Counted from the stretch's first letter, positions 42,041-50,394 are shown. The stretch: DNA of 51,097 bases from Stenotrophomonas sepilia (GCF_003244875.1 NZ_LXXZ01000066.1:1-51097); one strand, 5' to 3'. Notes: generated by a model from the letters alone, not told the origin. Numbers and translations are program-made.

Positions 42041-42143
42041 GGCGGGGTGGGTCCGGTTGCGGGGGGCGTGAGCCGCATGGATGCGGCGACCGAGCTTACA
42101 TGGACGTACTTGCAGCGCCCCCCGCAACCGGACCCACCTCGCC
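42041..42143. repeat. Long inverted repeat in the dinB/MBL gap
   Basis: A 28-bp arm at 42041-42068 (GGCGGGGTGGGTCCGGTTGC, then GGGGGGCG) pairs with 42116-42143 with one G-T wobble. The 47-nt loop contains GCCGCATGGATGCGGC, an inner hairpin, and a GACCGAGCTTACATGGACG stretch. It lies between the dinB terminator and the composite repeat copy, within a gene-free region of about 300 nt. Confidence 0.7.
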
Positions 42144-42206
42144 TTCCCACCGATAGCCAGCTGTTGCTGTTGCTGTTGCCTCTGCAGGTGCAGGGCGCAG
42201 CCCTGC
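42128..42206 (+). repeat. Composite intergenic repeat, copy 2
   Basis: This 79-nt stretch begins CCGGACCCACCTCGCCT, has CAGCTGTTGCTGTTGCTG in the middle and ends in the hairpin GCAGGGC-GCA-GCCCTGC (42190-42206). It has the same layout as 8327-8417. It partly overlaps the right arm of the long inverted repeat. Confidence 0.62.
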
Positions 42207-42224
42207 AAAAGAAAACTCCCCACC

Positions 42225-43136
42225 TCATGGCCACTGCATCTCGCCCTTGGCCACCTTCGCACTCAGCTCCAGCGACGCCACGCCGTCCAGCTTCGGATAG
42301 CGCGCCTGCATCGCCTTCACCAGTGCCGCGCTGTCCTTGGCCTTTGCCGCCTCGGCGTCGAACGCGCGGATGTAGTCCGCAGTGAAGCGCAGCGCACTGG
42401 CATCCAGCGCCGCACCCGGCGCGTAATGCCCCGGTACCACCACCTTCGGCTTCAGTGCCTGCAACCGCTGCAGGGTCTGCAGCCAGTCAGCGTGCGACTT
42501 CGTCGTCTGCGTGTCGGCCATCCACACGTGCTCACCGGCCACCACCGGAATGCCGCCAACGATCGCGCGCAGCGACGGTACCCACAGCACCGTGCGGTCC
42601 GGGGTCGGGCCATCCAGGCCGATCAGTGGCAGGCGCTGGCCTTCCAGCTGCAGGGCATCGCCGTCCAGTACCTGCGGCACCACGATGCGTGCCGGCACGT
42701 CGGCGCCCATCTTCGGTCCCCAGTAGGCCAGCTTGCCGGCCTGGGTCTGCTGGATGTGGGCGACGGTCTGCGCAGTGGCGACGATGCGTGCCTGCGGGAA
42801 GGCATCCTGCAGGGTGGCCAGGCCGAAGTAGTAGTCCGGATCGCCGTGGCTGATGTAGATCATGGTCAGCTGCTTGCCACTGGCGCGGATCCGTTCGACC
42901 AGCTTGCGCGCGTCGCTGGCACCAAACTGTGCATCGACCAGGATCGCGTCGTGGCGGCCTTCGATCAGCACCGAGGATACCGAGAACATCGCCTGCGGGC
43001 CGGGATGGAAGGTCTGCAGGTGCAGTCGTGATTTCGTCGCGATGGTCGGCGCCGCGGTGGCCGGTGCGGCCAGCAGCGGCGCACTGGTGAACGTGGCGGC
43101 CAGGGCGAGGGGAAGCAGCAGGGCAGCGGTACGCAT
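42225..43136 (-). CDS. Metallo-beta-lactamase-fold protein, exported, altered metal motif
   Basis: A 303-residue protein with a signal peptide (MRTAALLLPLALAATFTSAP, cut near LAA). The MBL scaffold is visible (SVSSVLIEGRHDAILVDAQF, TMIYISHGDPDYYFG, VPGHYAPG). The usual HXHXDH is HGDPDYYF here, so only part of the ligand set is kept; the later Asp/His regions (about 170-260) look partly kept. It may bind one metal or none. Substrate and role are unknown. It is divergent from no close gene and is in tandem with the reductase gene. Confidence 0.83.
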   Translation of the reverse strand: MRTAALLLPLALAATFTSAPLLAAPATAAPTIATKSRLHLQTFHPGPQAMFSVSSVLIEGRHDAILVDAQFGASDARKLVERIRASGKQLTMIYISHGDPDYYFGLATLQDAFPQARIVATAQTVAHIQQTQAGKLAYWGPKMGADVPARIVVPQVLDGDALQLEGQRLPLIGLDGPTPDRTVLWVPSLRAIVGGIPVVAGEHVWMADTQTTKSHADWLQTLQRLQALKPKVVVPGHYAPGAALDASALRFTADYIRAFDAEAAKAKDSAALVKAMQARYPKLDGVASLELSAKVAKGEMQWP

Positions 43137-43160
43137 GGGGAATTCCTTGTGTCGGATAGG

Positions 43161-43185
43161 GAGCCGAGCGTGGGCTTGGCCCTAC
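43161..43185. repeat. Degenerate single SMAG
   Basis: GAGCCGAGCGTGGGCTTGGC followed by CCTAC: an inverted SMAG monomer with a mismatched stem, between the MBL and reductase genes. Confidence 0.55.
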
Positions 43186-43201
43186 AGGGCTCGCGCGTCG
43201 A

Positions 43202-43840
43202 TCAGTACGCGGCCGTGATGATCTGCTTCGGGTACTGGTGCGCTTCCAGCTCGGCGACGAACGCGGCGCCGTAGTCGGCATAACTGATGCGGCTGTGGCC
43301 GCTGGCGTCGGCCAGGAAGGCCTTGGGCTGCACACGGTACTGGCCGCGCTCTTCGCCCGGGCCGATTTCGGCGGCCGGCGAGAAGAAGGTCCAGTCCAGG
43401 TCGTCCACTGCCTGCAGGCGATTGAAGGCTTCACGATGGGCCAGCGCGTACGGCTTGTAGGCTTCCGGGAAGGTGGGGGTATCGACCAGCTGCACGCCCG
43501 GCGCGACTTCCAGGCTGCCGGCGCCACCCACCACCATCAGGCGCGGTACGCCGGCCTTGCGCGCGGCGGCCGCCAGCTGCGCGGCGATCTCGCCCACGCG
43601 GCCGATGTCATCGCCCGGACGCGGGCCGTAGGCGCTGGCCAGCACGTCGTGGCCAGCGATGGCGGCGACCAGCGCGTCCTGGTCATCCAACGAGGCGATC
43701 ACCGGATGGGCACCGGCCAGTTCGGCCGGAAGGTCCTGCGCGCTGCGCACGATGACGGTGAGTTCGTGGCCGTGGGCCAGCGCGTGGCGGGCGATCTGGC
43801 GGCCGATGTTGCCGGTGGAACCAACGAGGGCGATCTTCAT
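43202..43840 (-). CDS. NAD(P)-binding reductase (NmrA/YwnB-like)
   Basis: A 212-residue Rossmann-fold protein. MKIALVGSTGNIGRQIARHA is the dinucleotide site (GXXGXXG), and VGGAGSLEV plus LDWTFFSPAAEIGPGEE are the YwnB/NmrA-like blocks. It lacks the YXXXK pair of the classical short-chain dehydrogenases, so it belongs to the atypical NAD(P)H-binding set. It may reduce small electrophiles or serve as a redox sensor. It is divergent from a LysR regulator (108 nt), which probably controls it. Confidence 0.86.
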   Translation of the reverse strand: MKIALVGSTGNIGRQIARHALAHGHELTVIVRSAQDLPAELAGAHPVIASLDDQDALVAAIAGHDVLASAYGPRPGDDIGRVGEIAAQLAAAARKAGVPRLMVVGGAGSLEVAPGVQLVDTPTFPEAYKPYALAHREAFNRLQAVDDLDWTFFSPAAEIGPGEERGQYRVQPKAFLADASGHSRISYADYGAAFVAELEAHQYPKQIITAAY

Positions 43841-43948
43841 GGCAGGACTCCGTGGGGCGATGTGGGCTGGGAATGGGGCCACTCTAGGCCGCTGCAGTCG
43901 TTCGAAAAACAGCGTATAACGCGCTTGTTTGTTGCGTGGATCGAGCAT

Positions 43949-44878
43949 ATGGACCGATTGACCGCCATGGCCGTGTTTGTCGAGGTGGCCGAGCGCGGCA
44001 GCCTCACCGCCGCCGCAGAAGTGCTGGACATGTCGCGGGCGATGGTCAGCCGCTACCTGGCCGAGGTCGAGGGCTGGCTGGGCGCACGCCTGCTGCACCG
44101 GACCACACGCCGGGTCAGCCTGACCGGCCCGGGCGAGGCGGCGCTGGCGCGCTTCCGGCAGATGCTGGCAATCGGCGAAGAACTGCAGGGCGAGCTGGCC
44201 AGTGATGATCCCGAGCCGCACGGCACGCTGCGGGTGACCGCCAGCGTGTCGTTCGGGCAGAGCCACCTGGCGCGGGCGGTGGCCGGTTTCGTCGCACGCC
44301 ATCCGGCGGCGCGCATCGAGCTGCTGCTGGTCGACCGCACGGTGAACCTGGTCGAGGAGCGCGTGGACCTGGCCGTGCGCATCGCGCGCCAGATCGACCC
44401 CAGCCTGATCGCGCGGCGGCTGGCCACCTGCCGCTCGGTGCTGTGCGCGACGCCGTCGTACCTGCAGGCGCGTGGCACGCCGACCGCGCCGGAGCACCTG
44501 GCCGCGCACAACTGCCTGACCCACCACTACGTCGGCAAGAGCCTGTGGCAGCTGCACCGCGATGGCCGTTCGCTGTCGGTGGCGGTGGGCGGCAACATCA
44601 GCGCCAACGATGCCTCGCTGCTGCTGGAGGCGGTACGCGCCGGTGCCGGGATCGCCATGCTGCCGACCTACCAGGTGGCGCCACTGCTGCGCAGCGGCGA
44701 GCTGATCGAACTGCTGCCCGGATTCAGTCTGGACGAGCTCGGCATTCATGCCGTGTACGCATCACGGCGCCAGCAGCCCGCTATCATGCGGCGATTCCTG
44801 GATTACCTGGCCGAGTGTTTCGCCAGCCCGGCCTTCCAGGATCTGGATTGGCGCCCACCGGGCAAGGAGAACACATGA
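43949..44878 (+). CDS. LysR family transcriptional regulator
   Basis: A 309-residue LysR protein. The helix-turn-helix is at residues 1-60 (MDRLTAMAVFVEVAERGSLT, then MSRAMVSRYLAEVEGWLG). The ligand-binding domain is at about 90-300 (GTLRVTASVSFGQSHLARAV). ATG 43949 fits the family start. It diverges from the reductase gene, the classic arrangement of a LysR regulator and its target. Its 3' end overlaps a methyltransferase gene by 4 nt (ATGA). Confidence 0.93.
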   Translation: MDRLTAMAVFVEVAERGSLTAAAEVLDMSRAMVSRYLAEVEGWLGARLLHRTTRRVSLTGPGEAALARFRQMLAIGEELQGELASDDPEPHGTLRVTASVSFGQSHLARAVAGFVARHPAARIELLLVDRTVNLVEERVDLAVRIARQIDPSLIARRLATCRSVLCATPSYLQARGTPTAPEHLAAHNCLTHHYVGKSLWQLHRDGRSLSVAVGGNISANDASLLLEAVRAGAGIAMLPTYQVAPLLRSGELIELLPGFSLDELGIHAVYASRRQQPAIMRRFLDYLAECFASPAFQDLDWRPPGKENT

Positions 44879-45666
44879 ACCATGGACAGGCCTTGATCGA
44901 CCACAACCGTGCTGCCTGGGACCGCCAGGCCAGCGAAGTGCGCGAATGGTCGCGCCCGGTGGAGAGTTCAACCATTGCCGCCGCGCGCGAAGGCCGCTGG
45001 CAGGTGCACCTGACCCCACGCGCGCTGCCACTGGACTGGCTGGGCGACGTGCGCGGCCGCCGCATCCTGTGCCTGGCCTCGGGTGGTGGCCAGCAGGCCC
45101 CCGTGCTGGCCGCTGCGGGCGCCGACGTCACCGTGTTCGACCTGTCCGACGGGCAGCTGGAACAGGACCGCCGGGTCGCTGCGCGTGATGGACTGCAGCT
45201 GCGCACGGTGCAGGGCGACATGCGCGACCTGCACGTATTCGCCAACGACAGTTTCGACGTGGTGTTCCATCCGATCTCCAACCTGTACGTGCCCGACGTG
45301 CGCCCGGTGTGGACCGAATGCCGCCGCGTGCTGGCGCGCGATGGCATGTTGATGGCCAGTTTCTACAACCCGGTGCTGTTCGTCGGTGCACGTGATCCGC
45401 AGCTGGATGCACAGGGTTTGATCCGGCCGCAGTACGCCATTCCCTATTCGGACCTGGAAGACCTGCCCGCCGCAGAGCGTGAGGCGAAACTCGCGCGCGG
45501 TGATGCGCTGACCTTTGGCCACAGCCTGACCGAACTGATCGGCGGGCAGCTGGATGCAGGCTTCGTGATTGATCGGTTCATGGAAGACTGGCAGCCGAAG
45601 CCACGCTTCCTGATCGACCGTTACCTGCCCACCTTTCTGGCCACCCGCGCACGCAGGATCGGCTGA
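44875..45666 (+). CDS. Class I SAM-dependent methyltransferase
   Basis: A 263-residue methyltransferase. The SAM motif is RRILCLASGGGQQAPVLAAA and the acidic motif DVTVFDLSDGQLEQDR. The post-motif regions VVFHPISNLYVPDV and VLARDGMLMASFYNPVLF are standard. The substrate is not evident. It overlaps the LysR gene by 4 nt and is translationally coupled to it, so it may belong to the regulated set. The product is cytoplasmic. Confidence 0.88.
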   Translation: MNHGQALIDHNRAAWDRQASEVREWSRPVESSTIAAAREGRWQVHLTPRALPLDWLGDVRGRRILCLASGGGQQAPVLAAAGADVTVFDLSDGQLEQDRRVAARDGLQLRTVQGDMRDLHVFANDSFDVVFHPISNLYVPDVRPVWTECRRVLARDGMLMASFYNPVLFVGARDPQLDAQGLIRPQYAIPYSDLEDLPAAEREAKLARGDALTFGHSLTELIGGQLDAGFVIDRFMEDWQPKPRFLIDRYLPTFLATRARRIG

Positions 45667-45693
45667 GGCGGATCCCGGGGGAAAAGCGCGGCG

Positions 45694-45699
45694 TACAAT
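45694..45699 (+). promoter_or_regulatory. TACAAT -10 box upstream of gph
   Basis: TACAAT lies in the 16-mer GTACAATGGACGGCCC, identical to the one before rsmC. An ATG at 45698 overlaps this box, which argues against using it as the gph start. Confidence 0.5.
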
Positions 45700-45730
45700 G
45701 GACGGCCCCACGTTGTACAGGCGTCGTCCC

Positions 45731-46399
45731 TTGTCGTATCCCTATCCGCTGGTCGTATTCGATCTCGATGGCACGCTGGTCGACAGCGCATCTGACATCG
45801 CCGAAGCGCTGAACCGCACGCTGGAAGCCATCGGCATGGCACGCGTGCCGGAAGCCACCGTGCTCGGCTGGATCGGCGACGGGGTGCGCCGCCTGGTCGA
45901 ACAGGCCGTGCACGCCGCCGGTCTTGAGGTCGATCTGGCCGAGGTCATGCCGGTGTTCATGGTGCACTACCGTGAATGCCTGCTGCGCAGCCCGCGCCTG
46001 TTCGATGGCGTGGCCGAGGCACTGGCGCAGCTGCGCGCGCGCGACGTGCCACTGGCGATCTGCACCAACAAGCCCGAAGCACTGGTGCCGCCGCTGCTGC
46101 AGCACCTGGGCATCGGTGATGCGTTCGCGCTGGTACTGGGCGGCGATTCACTGCCACAGCGCAAGCCCAGCGGCGAACCGCTGCGGCACATCGCCACGCA
46201 CTTCGGGCTGCCGGTGCAGGCGTGCCTGATGGTGGGAGATTCGTTGACCGACTACCGCGCCGCCGAAGATGCGGGCATGCCGATCGCGCTGGTGCGCTAC
46301 GGCTATCCGCGCGGCCTGGACCTGGCCAGCGCGCATGCGGTGGCGGTGATCGACGACCTGCGTGAACTGCCGGGGTTGACCGCCGGCGTCCCGGTGTAG
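45731..46399 (+). CDS. gph: Phosphoglycolate phosphatase-type HAD hydrolase
   Basis: A 222-residue HAD phosphatase. Motif I is LVVFDLDGTLVDSASDI (nucleophile Asp about 9), motif II ICTNKPEALV, motif III KPSGEPLRHI and motif IV LMVGDSLTDYRAAEDAGM. It probably hydrolyses 2-phosphoglycolate made by DNA repair or oxygenase side reactions; close HAD relatives make other assignments possible. The TTG start at 45731 is preferred because ATG 45698 lies inside the -10 box. The TAG stop is part of a SMAG (46396-46399). Confidence 0.87.
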   Translation: MSYPYPLVVFDLDGTLVDSASDIAEALNRTLEAIGMARVPEATVLGWIGDGVRRLVEQAVHAAGLEVDLAEVMPVFMVHYRECLLRSPRLFDGVAEALAQLRARDVPLAICTNKPEALVPPLLQHLGIGDAFALVLGGDSLPQRKPSGEPLRHIATHFGLPVQACLMVGDSLTDYRAAEDAGMPIALVRYGYPRGLDLASAHAVAVIDDLRELPGLTAGVPV

Positions 46400-46455
46400 A
46401 GCCGAGCCCATGCTCGGCTGCTTTGCTGCCTGAGCCGAGCATGGGCTCGGCTCTA
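46396..46455. repeat. SMAG repeat pair overlapping the gph stop codon
   Basis: GTAGAGCCGAGCCCATGCTC starts at 46396, its TAG ending gph. The inverted copy ends in GGCTCGGCTCTAC at 46455. Confidence 0.85.
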
Positions 46456-46463
46456 CAGAGAAA

Positions 46464-46484
46464 GCGCCGGGCAATGCCCGGCGC
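46464..46484. terminator. Terminator between gph and btuB
   Basis: GCGCCGGGC pairs with GCCCGGCGC around AAT, flanked by AAAG and CTTCTTTC. It lies between the 3' ends of convergent gph and btuB and could serve both. Confidence 0.6.
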
Positions 46485-46490
46485 CTTCTT

Positions 46491-48332
46491 TCATTTCGGC
46501 TGGTAACGCACACTCAACTGGTACTCACGGCCCGGCTGGTTGAACCACGCCACCGTCTCATACCTGCGGTCGAACACGTTGGTGGCACGCGCCAGCAGCG
46601 ACCACGACGGCGTCAGCGCGTACTCGGCGCGCAGATCCAGCGTGCCGTACCCCCCCACCTTCACCGCGTTGGCGGCATCGTCATAGCGCTTGCCCGCACC
46701 CTGAACCGTCAGGCCTGCGCGGAAGTCCCCGAAACGCCGGTCGATGTCCAAGCGCGCGGTCTGCTGTGCACGACGCGGCAGCCAGTTGTCGAACTGCGTG
46801 CTGCCGCCGGTGCGGTTGCGTGGGTCGGTGTAGCTCAGCTGGGCGTTGATGTCGAAGCCGGCCAGCAGCACGCCACCGGTCAGTTCGGCACCGCGGATGC
46901 GCGCCTTCTCCACCTGCTGCATCCTGAAGGTCGCCGCATCGTAGGTGATCAGATCATCGATGCGGGTTTCATAGACGTCCAGGCCCCAGTGCCAGCCCTG
47001 TGCCTGCTGCGAAACGCCCAGGTTGGCGCTCTTGGACTTCTCCGGGTTCAACGTCGGCACACCGCTCCACGGGTCATACAGGTCGCTGAAGGTCGGCGCC
47101 TTGAACGCGGTGCCGTAACTGGCATTGACACGCAGGCCGTGGCCGAGCTCCATCGCCCAGCCGAGGCTGCCCGTGGCATGGTTGCCGAACTGCTGGTTGT
47201 CGTCGTTGCGCGCGCTGGCCTGCAGCTGGTGGCGGCCGAAGCGTCCCTGGTACTGCACGAACACGCCGGTGTTGCGGCGGCTGTCGACCCGATATCCGGC
47301 ACTGCTGCCATCGAGGTTGTCTTCGCTCCAGTCCACGCCGGTGCTCAGCAGCTGGCCTTCGGCCAAGGCGAAGTCACCCTGCAGCGAGGCACTGTCGCGG
47401 TGGGTCTGAGCGCTGCCACGGGCACCGAAGTCACCGAAGTTGTCCGACTCGTTGTCACTGCGCCCGACATTGGCGGTGAACGCCAGGCGTTCGGACGGGG
47501 TGTAGCGCACCTTGCCGGCCAGCACCTGCTGGCGGGTTTCCGAATAGTTGTAGTAGCCGTCGTAATGGTTCTTTCCGTCGGCACGCAATGCACTGCCTTC
47601 CACGTTCCATTGGTCGTTGAAGGTGTAGCCACCGCGCAGGCTCTTGGACAGGTTGCGGTAGCCATCGCGGTCATGTTCGTCGGCAAAGCAGCCGGTGAAC
47701 AGCGTTGCCGAGCCGCGGCAGGCATCGATGCCATCGGAATGCTGGTAGGCGATGTCGGCGCCGAACCAGCCGCGTTCGGTCCCGCCGCCGATCCCGCCGC
47801 TGGCTTCGCGCAGGCCGTTGCTGCCGCCACCGAGCTGGAAGTGCGGGGCGAAATCACCCTGGTTGCGGCGGGTGAAGATCTGGATCACGCCGCCAATGGC
47901 ATCGGCGCCGTACAGGCTCGACTGCGGGCCACGCACGATTTCCACGCGCTCGATCTGCGCCAGCGGCAGGTCCTGGTACATCGCCAGGCCGAGGTCGGCA
48001 CTGTTGATGCGCACGCCGTCGACCAGCACCACGGTGTGGCCCGAGTTGGTGCCGCGCAGGAACAGCGAGCTCTGCTTGCCGAGCCCACCGGCATTGGTCA
48101 GGTTGATGCCGGCGCGGCCGCGCAGCAGTTCCTGCAGCGAGGTGGCCTGGCTGGATTCGATCTGCGCGCGGTCGATCACCTGGGCCGGCGCGATGCTGTC
48201 CTGCAGGGCGATCGGGGTGCGCGTGGCGGTGACCAGGATCTGGTCGAGCGCGGTGGTGTCATCGGCGGCCTGTGCCAGCGCGGGCAGGGCGGCCAGTACG
48301 GCCAGGGACAGCATTCGGGACTGCAGCTTCAT
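46491..48332 (-). CDS. btuB: TonB-dependent vitamin B12 receptor BtuB
   Basis: A 613-residue outer-membrane barrel (E. coli BtuB is 614). The signal peptide is MKLQSRMLSLAVLAALPALA, cut after AQA. The TonB box region is near DQILVTATRTPIALQDSIAP, and the plug has the RGTNSGHTVVLVDGVRIN and VEIVRGPQSSLYGADAIGGV blocks. The barrel ends with SVRYQPK. It imports cobalamin through TonB energy. A cobalamin riboswitch 118 nt upstream explains the assignment and indicates B12-repressed expression. The start (complement of 48332) fits the signal peptide. Confidence 0.93.
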   Translation of the reverse strand: MKLQSRMLSLAVLAALPALAQAADDTTALDQILVTATRTPIALQDSIAPAQVIDRAQIESSQATSLQELLRGRAGINLTNAGGLGKQSSLFLRGTNSGHTVVLVDGVRINSADLGLAMYQDLPLAQIERVEIVRGPQSSLYGADAIGGVIQIFTRRNQGDFAPHFQLGGGSNGLREASGGIGGGTERGWFGADIAYQHSDGIDACRGSATLFTGCFADEHDRDGYRNLSKSLRGGYTFNDQWNVEGSALRADGKNHYDGYYNYSETRQQVLAGKVRYTPSERLAFTANVGRSDNESDNFGDFGARGSAQTHRDSASLQGDFALAEGQLLSTGVDWSEDNLDGSSAGYRVDSRRNTGVFVQYQGRFGRHQLQASARNDDNQQFGNHATGSLGWAMELGHGLRVNASYGTAFKAPTFSDLYDPWSGVPTLNPEKSKSANLGVSQQAQGWHWGLDVYETRIDDLITYDAATFRMQQVEKARIRGAELTGGVLLAGFDINAQLSYTDPRNRTGGSTQFDNWLPRRAQQTARLDIDRRFGDFRAGLTVQGAGKRYDDAANAVKVGGYGTLDLRAEYALTPSWSLLARATNVFDRRYETVAWFNQPGREYQLSVRYQPK

Positions 48333-48449
48333 GGGGGACTCCAGGTGCCACGCACGCCCGCGTGGCGAAGGGGCGGAGCCGCGAAGGCAGGCACGCGCCG
48401 ATGCCGCAGCGCACGCCACGGTCATCCAGCGCCATGCCCACCGCATCGC

Positions 48450-48650
48450 GACCTGAGGCTTCCGGGCCGGTCTCCGGGCTTGCCGCCGGGTGGCGCGAGG
48501 CCACCGTCCAGGCGCCTTCCCATGCCTGCGGCACAGTGGCGGTGTTGCCTGGAACTGACGTGCTTACCGTTGCGGGGGCAGCGCCGGCCTGGCGTGGAAT
48601 CACGCGTCACCGGCTTCCCGTTTCAACCTGCCGGCCACGGCCGCAGGTCA
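48450..48650 (-). promoter_or_regulatory. Cobalamin riboswitch in the btuB leader
   Basis: On the minus strand the leader carries the conserved cobalamin elements in order: GAAACGGGAAGCCGGTG, GCTGCCCCCGCAACGGTAA, GCCACTG, GGGAAGG and GCCCGGAGACCGGCC. These are the B12 box and partner helices. It lies 5' of btuB with a hairpin (GCCACGC/GCGTGGC) close to the start codon, which suggests control of translation or of termination by adenosylcobalamin. Ends are approximate. Confidence 0.9.
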
Positions 48651-48813
48651 CCTGGAAGTGCGCGCAGTCTACGGCATCGCAGGCCGTCCCGTTGCGTCGC
48701 GCCTGCGCGGCTGCCTTTGCTGTGCCTTTAGAATGGTTGCTCGATCCCGTGGTGCCGTTACCGATGTCTGCCCGTTCTCCGTTGTACCTGCGTTGCCCGT
48801 CCGGGACGCACGC

Positions 48814-49395
48814 ATGATCCTCGACCTGGTCCGCCATGCCGGCAACGGTCGCGATGAGTTCCTTGATGGCCGCAGCGATCCACCGCAGCTGGCCGGCCTG
48901 CCGCAGGAGCTGGTCGAGGCCTATGCCGAGCAACGCTGGGAGCGGGTGATCAGTTCACCGCGGTTGCGCGCGCTGCACACGGCGATGGCGCTGGCCACCC
49001 CACGCGGGCTGGACGTCGAAGCGGACGAGGAATGGGAAGAACTGGATTTCGGCGATTGGGACGGGCAGTCGCTGTTCGACCTGCCGGAAGATGCGCTGGC
49101 CGCCTTCCACGCCGATCCGAATGCGTTCCCGCCGCCGAACGGCGAGAGCTGGGGGCATTTCGAGCGGCGTATCGCGCGCGCGCTGGATCGCCTGCTCGAT
49201 GATGATGATCATCCGGTGCCGACGCTGGTGGTCAGCCATGGTGGCCCGCTGCGCATGGTGTTGTCGCAGGTTTGCGGCCTGCCGATGTCGCTGTGCTGGG
49301 CCCTGCGCATCGACCACGGCACGCGCCTGCGGGTGTGGCTGGAGCGGGGCGAGGTCGGGCTGGTGGGCGAGCTGCTGGAACTGCAGCAGCCCTGA
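48814..49395 (+). CDS. Histidine phosphatase family protein (CobC/SixA-like)
   Basis: A 193-residue phosphatase. MILDLVRHAGNGRDEFLDGR starts with a catalytic RHA (RHG in many members), and the later acid/base blocks are EWEELDFGDWDG and VSHGGPLRMVL (second His about 135). The RHA variant is also found in SixA-type enzymes. Position across from btuB suggests alpha-ribazole-phosphate phosphatase (CobC) in B12 salvage, but this is context only. ATG 48814 fits the start of the domain. Confidence 0.82.
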   Translation: MILDLVRHAGNGRDEFLDGRSDPPQLAGLPQELVEAYAEQRWERVISSPRLRALHTAMALATPRGLDVEADEEWEELDFGDWDGQSLFDLPEDALAAFHADPNAFPPPNGESWGHFERRIARALDRLLDDDDHPVPTLVVSHGGPLRMVLSQVCGLPMSLCWALRIDHGTRLRVWLERGEVGLVGELLELQQP

Positions 49396-49404
49396 TCTGC
49401 TCTT

Positions 49405-49471
49405 GTAGAGCCGAGCCATGCTCGGCTGCACTTCGATCAGAAAGGCCAGCCGAGCGTGGGCTCGGCTCTAC
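49405..49471. repeat. SMAG repeat pair
   Basis: GTAGAGCCGAGCCATGCTCG at 49405 and an inverted copy ending GGCTCGGCTCTAC at 49471, between convergent genes. Confidence 0.85.
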
Positions 49472-49484
49472 AGGAGGGCGCGGC

Positions 49485-49847
49485 TCAATCCTCGTCCGCG
49501 CGCTCGGCCACGTTGTCCTCGGCGTCATCGTCGGCATCGAAGCGCTGCTCGTGCACCGGGCCCGACGCCGGGCCGGCCGCCTTCAGCGGATGCGCGGCGA
49601 TGCGCGCCTCATAGTCCTGCACCAGCGCCTCACGCTGCGGCTCGCTCAGCTCCTGCCAGTGGCAGTCCAGCAATGCGCCTTCCAGCGAGTACAGCAGGTT
49701 CAGGCTGGGCTTGAAGCCGGCCCGCTTGACCTTGACGAAGGCGCCGACTGCGCCGATCGCCACCAGGTCCTCGCGGCTGCGCAGCCCGACCTGGCGCAGC
49801 CAGGCTGCACTCTTCGGGCCGATGTTGCGCAGCTTCGGTGCGCTCAT
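49485..49847 (-). CDS. TfoX C-terminal domain protein
   Basis: A 120-residue protein with the TfoX/Sxy C-terminal domain at residues 5-80 (LRNIGPKSAAWLRQVGLRSR, then GFKPSLNLLYSLEGALLDCH) and a disordered acidic tail. The TfoX N-terminal domain is absent, so it is not a full competence regulator. It may act as a helix-hairpin-type DNA- or protein-binding module. The ATGA overlap with the upstream gene shows it is translated with the sulfoxide reductase gene. Confidence 0.87.
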   Translation of the reverse strand: MSAPKLRNIGPKSAAWLRQVGLRSREDLVAIGAVGAFVKVKRAGFKPSLNLLYSLEGALLDCHWQELSEPQREALVQDYEARIAAHPLKAAGPASGPVHEQRFDADDDAEDNVAERADED

Positions 49848-50326
49848 CCCAGTGCCTCGACGAACACGCGGGCGATGGCTTCCAGGCCGGCCTGATCGTC
49901 GGCGTCGAAGCGGCCGACCTTCGGGCTGTCGATATCGAACACGCCGATCAGTTCATCGCCGCGCAGCAGCGGCACCACCAGCTCCGAACGCGAGGCCGAA
50001 TCGCAGGCGATGTGGCCGGGGAAGGCATCGACGTCGTCCACGCGCTGGGTTACGCGCTGGCTGGCGGCGGCACCGCACACGCCCTTGTCCAGCGGGATGC
50101 GCACGCAGGCCGGCAGGCCCTGGAACGGGCCGACCACCAGTTCCTTGCCGTCATACAGGTAGAAGCCCACCCAGTTCAGGTCGGGCAGGGCGTGATAGAC
50201 CAGTGCGGAGAGGTTGGCCGCGTTGGCGATGCGGTCGGACTCGGCGTAGACCAGGCCACGGGCCTGTTCCAGCAGCTGGGCGTATTGTTCCGGCTTGCTG
50301 CCGGTGAGCGAGGCATTGGCGAACAT
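49844..50326 (-). CDS. msrC: Free methionine-(R)-sulfoxide reductase (GAF domain)
   Basis: A 160-residue GAF-fold enzyme. The three conserved cysteines are visible in LPACVRI, KGVCGAAA and HIACDSAS, matching E. coli fRMsr (84, 94 and 118). DSPKVGRFDADD and the WVGFYLYD start are typical. It reduces free methionine-R-sulfoxide with thioredoxin. It is followed by the TfoX-C gene in an overlapping pair. The start is ATG (complement of 50326). Cytoplasmic. Confidence 0.9.
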   Translation of the reverse strand: MFANASLTGSKPEQYAQLLEQARGLVYAESDRIANAANLSALVYHALPDLNWVGFYLYDGKELVVGPFQGLPACVRIPLDKGVCGAAASQRVTQRVDDVDAFPGHIACDSASRSELVVPLLRGDELIGVFDIDSPKVGRFDADDQAGLEAIARVFVEALG

Positions 50327-50394
50327 GCCTGCAGTCTAGCAAGTGCACCGGGCCGGCGATAATGCACGCACTGTTGCCCTGTTGGAGCCCATCG

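Noticed and set aside
45698..45730. ATG 45698 as the start of gph
   Set aside because: It overlaps the TACAAT -10 box shared with the rsmC promoter, and the added 11 residues look unlike the family; TTG 45731 is preferred.
46989..48731. 580-codon plus-strand open frame opposite btuB
   Set aside because: Antisense to a complete TonB receptor; its composition is that of a shadow frame and it has no signal peptide or domain.
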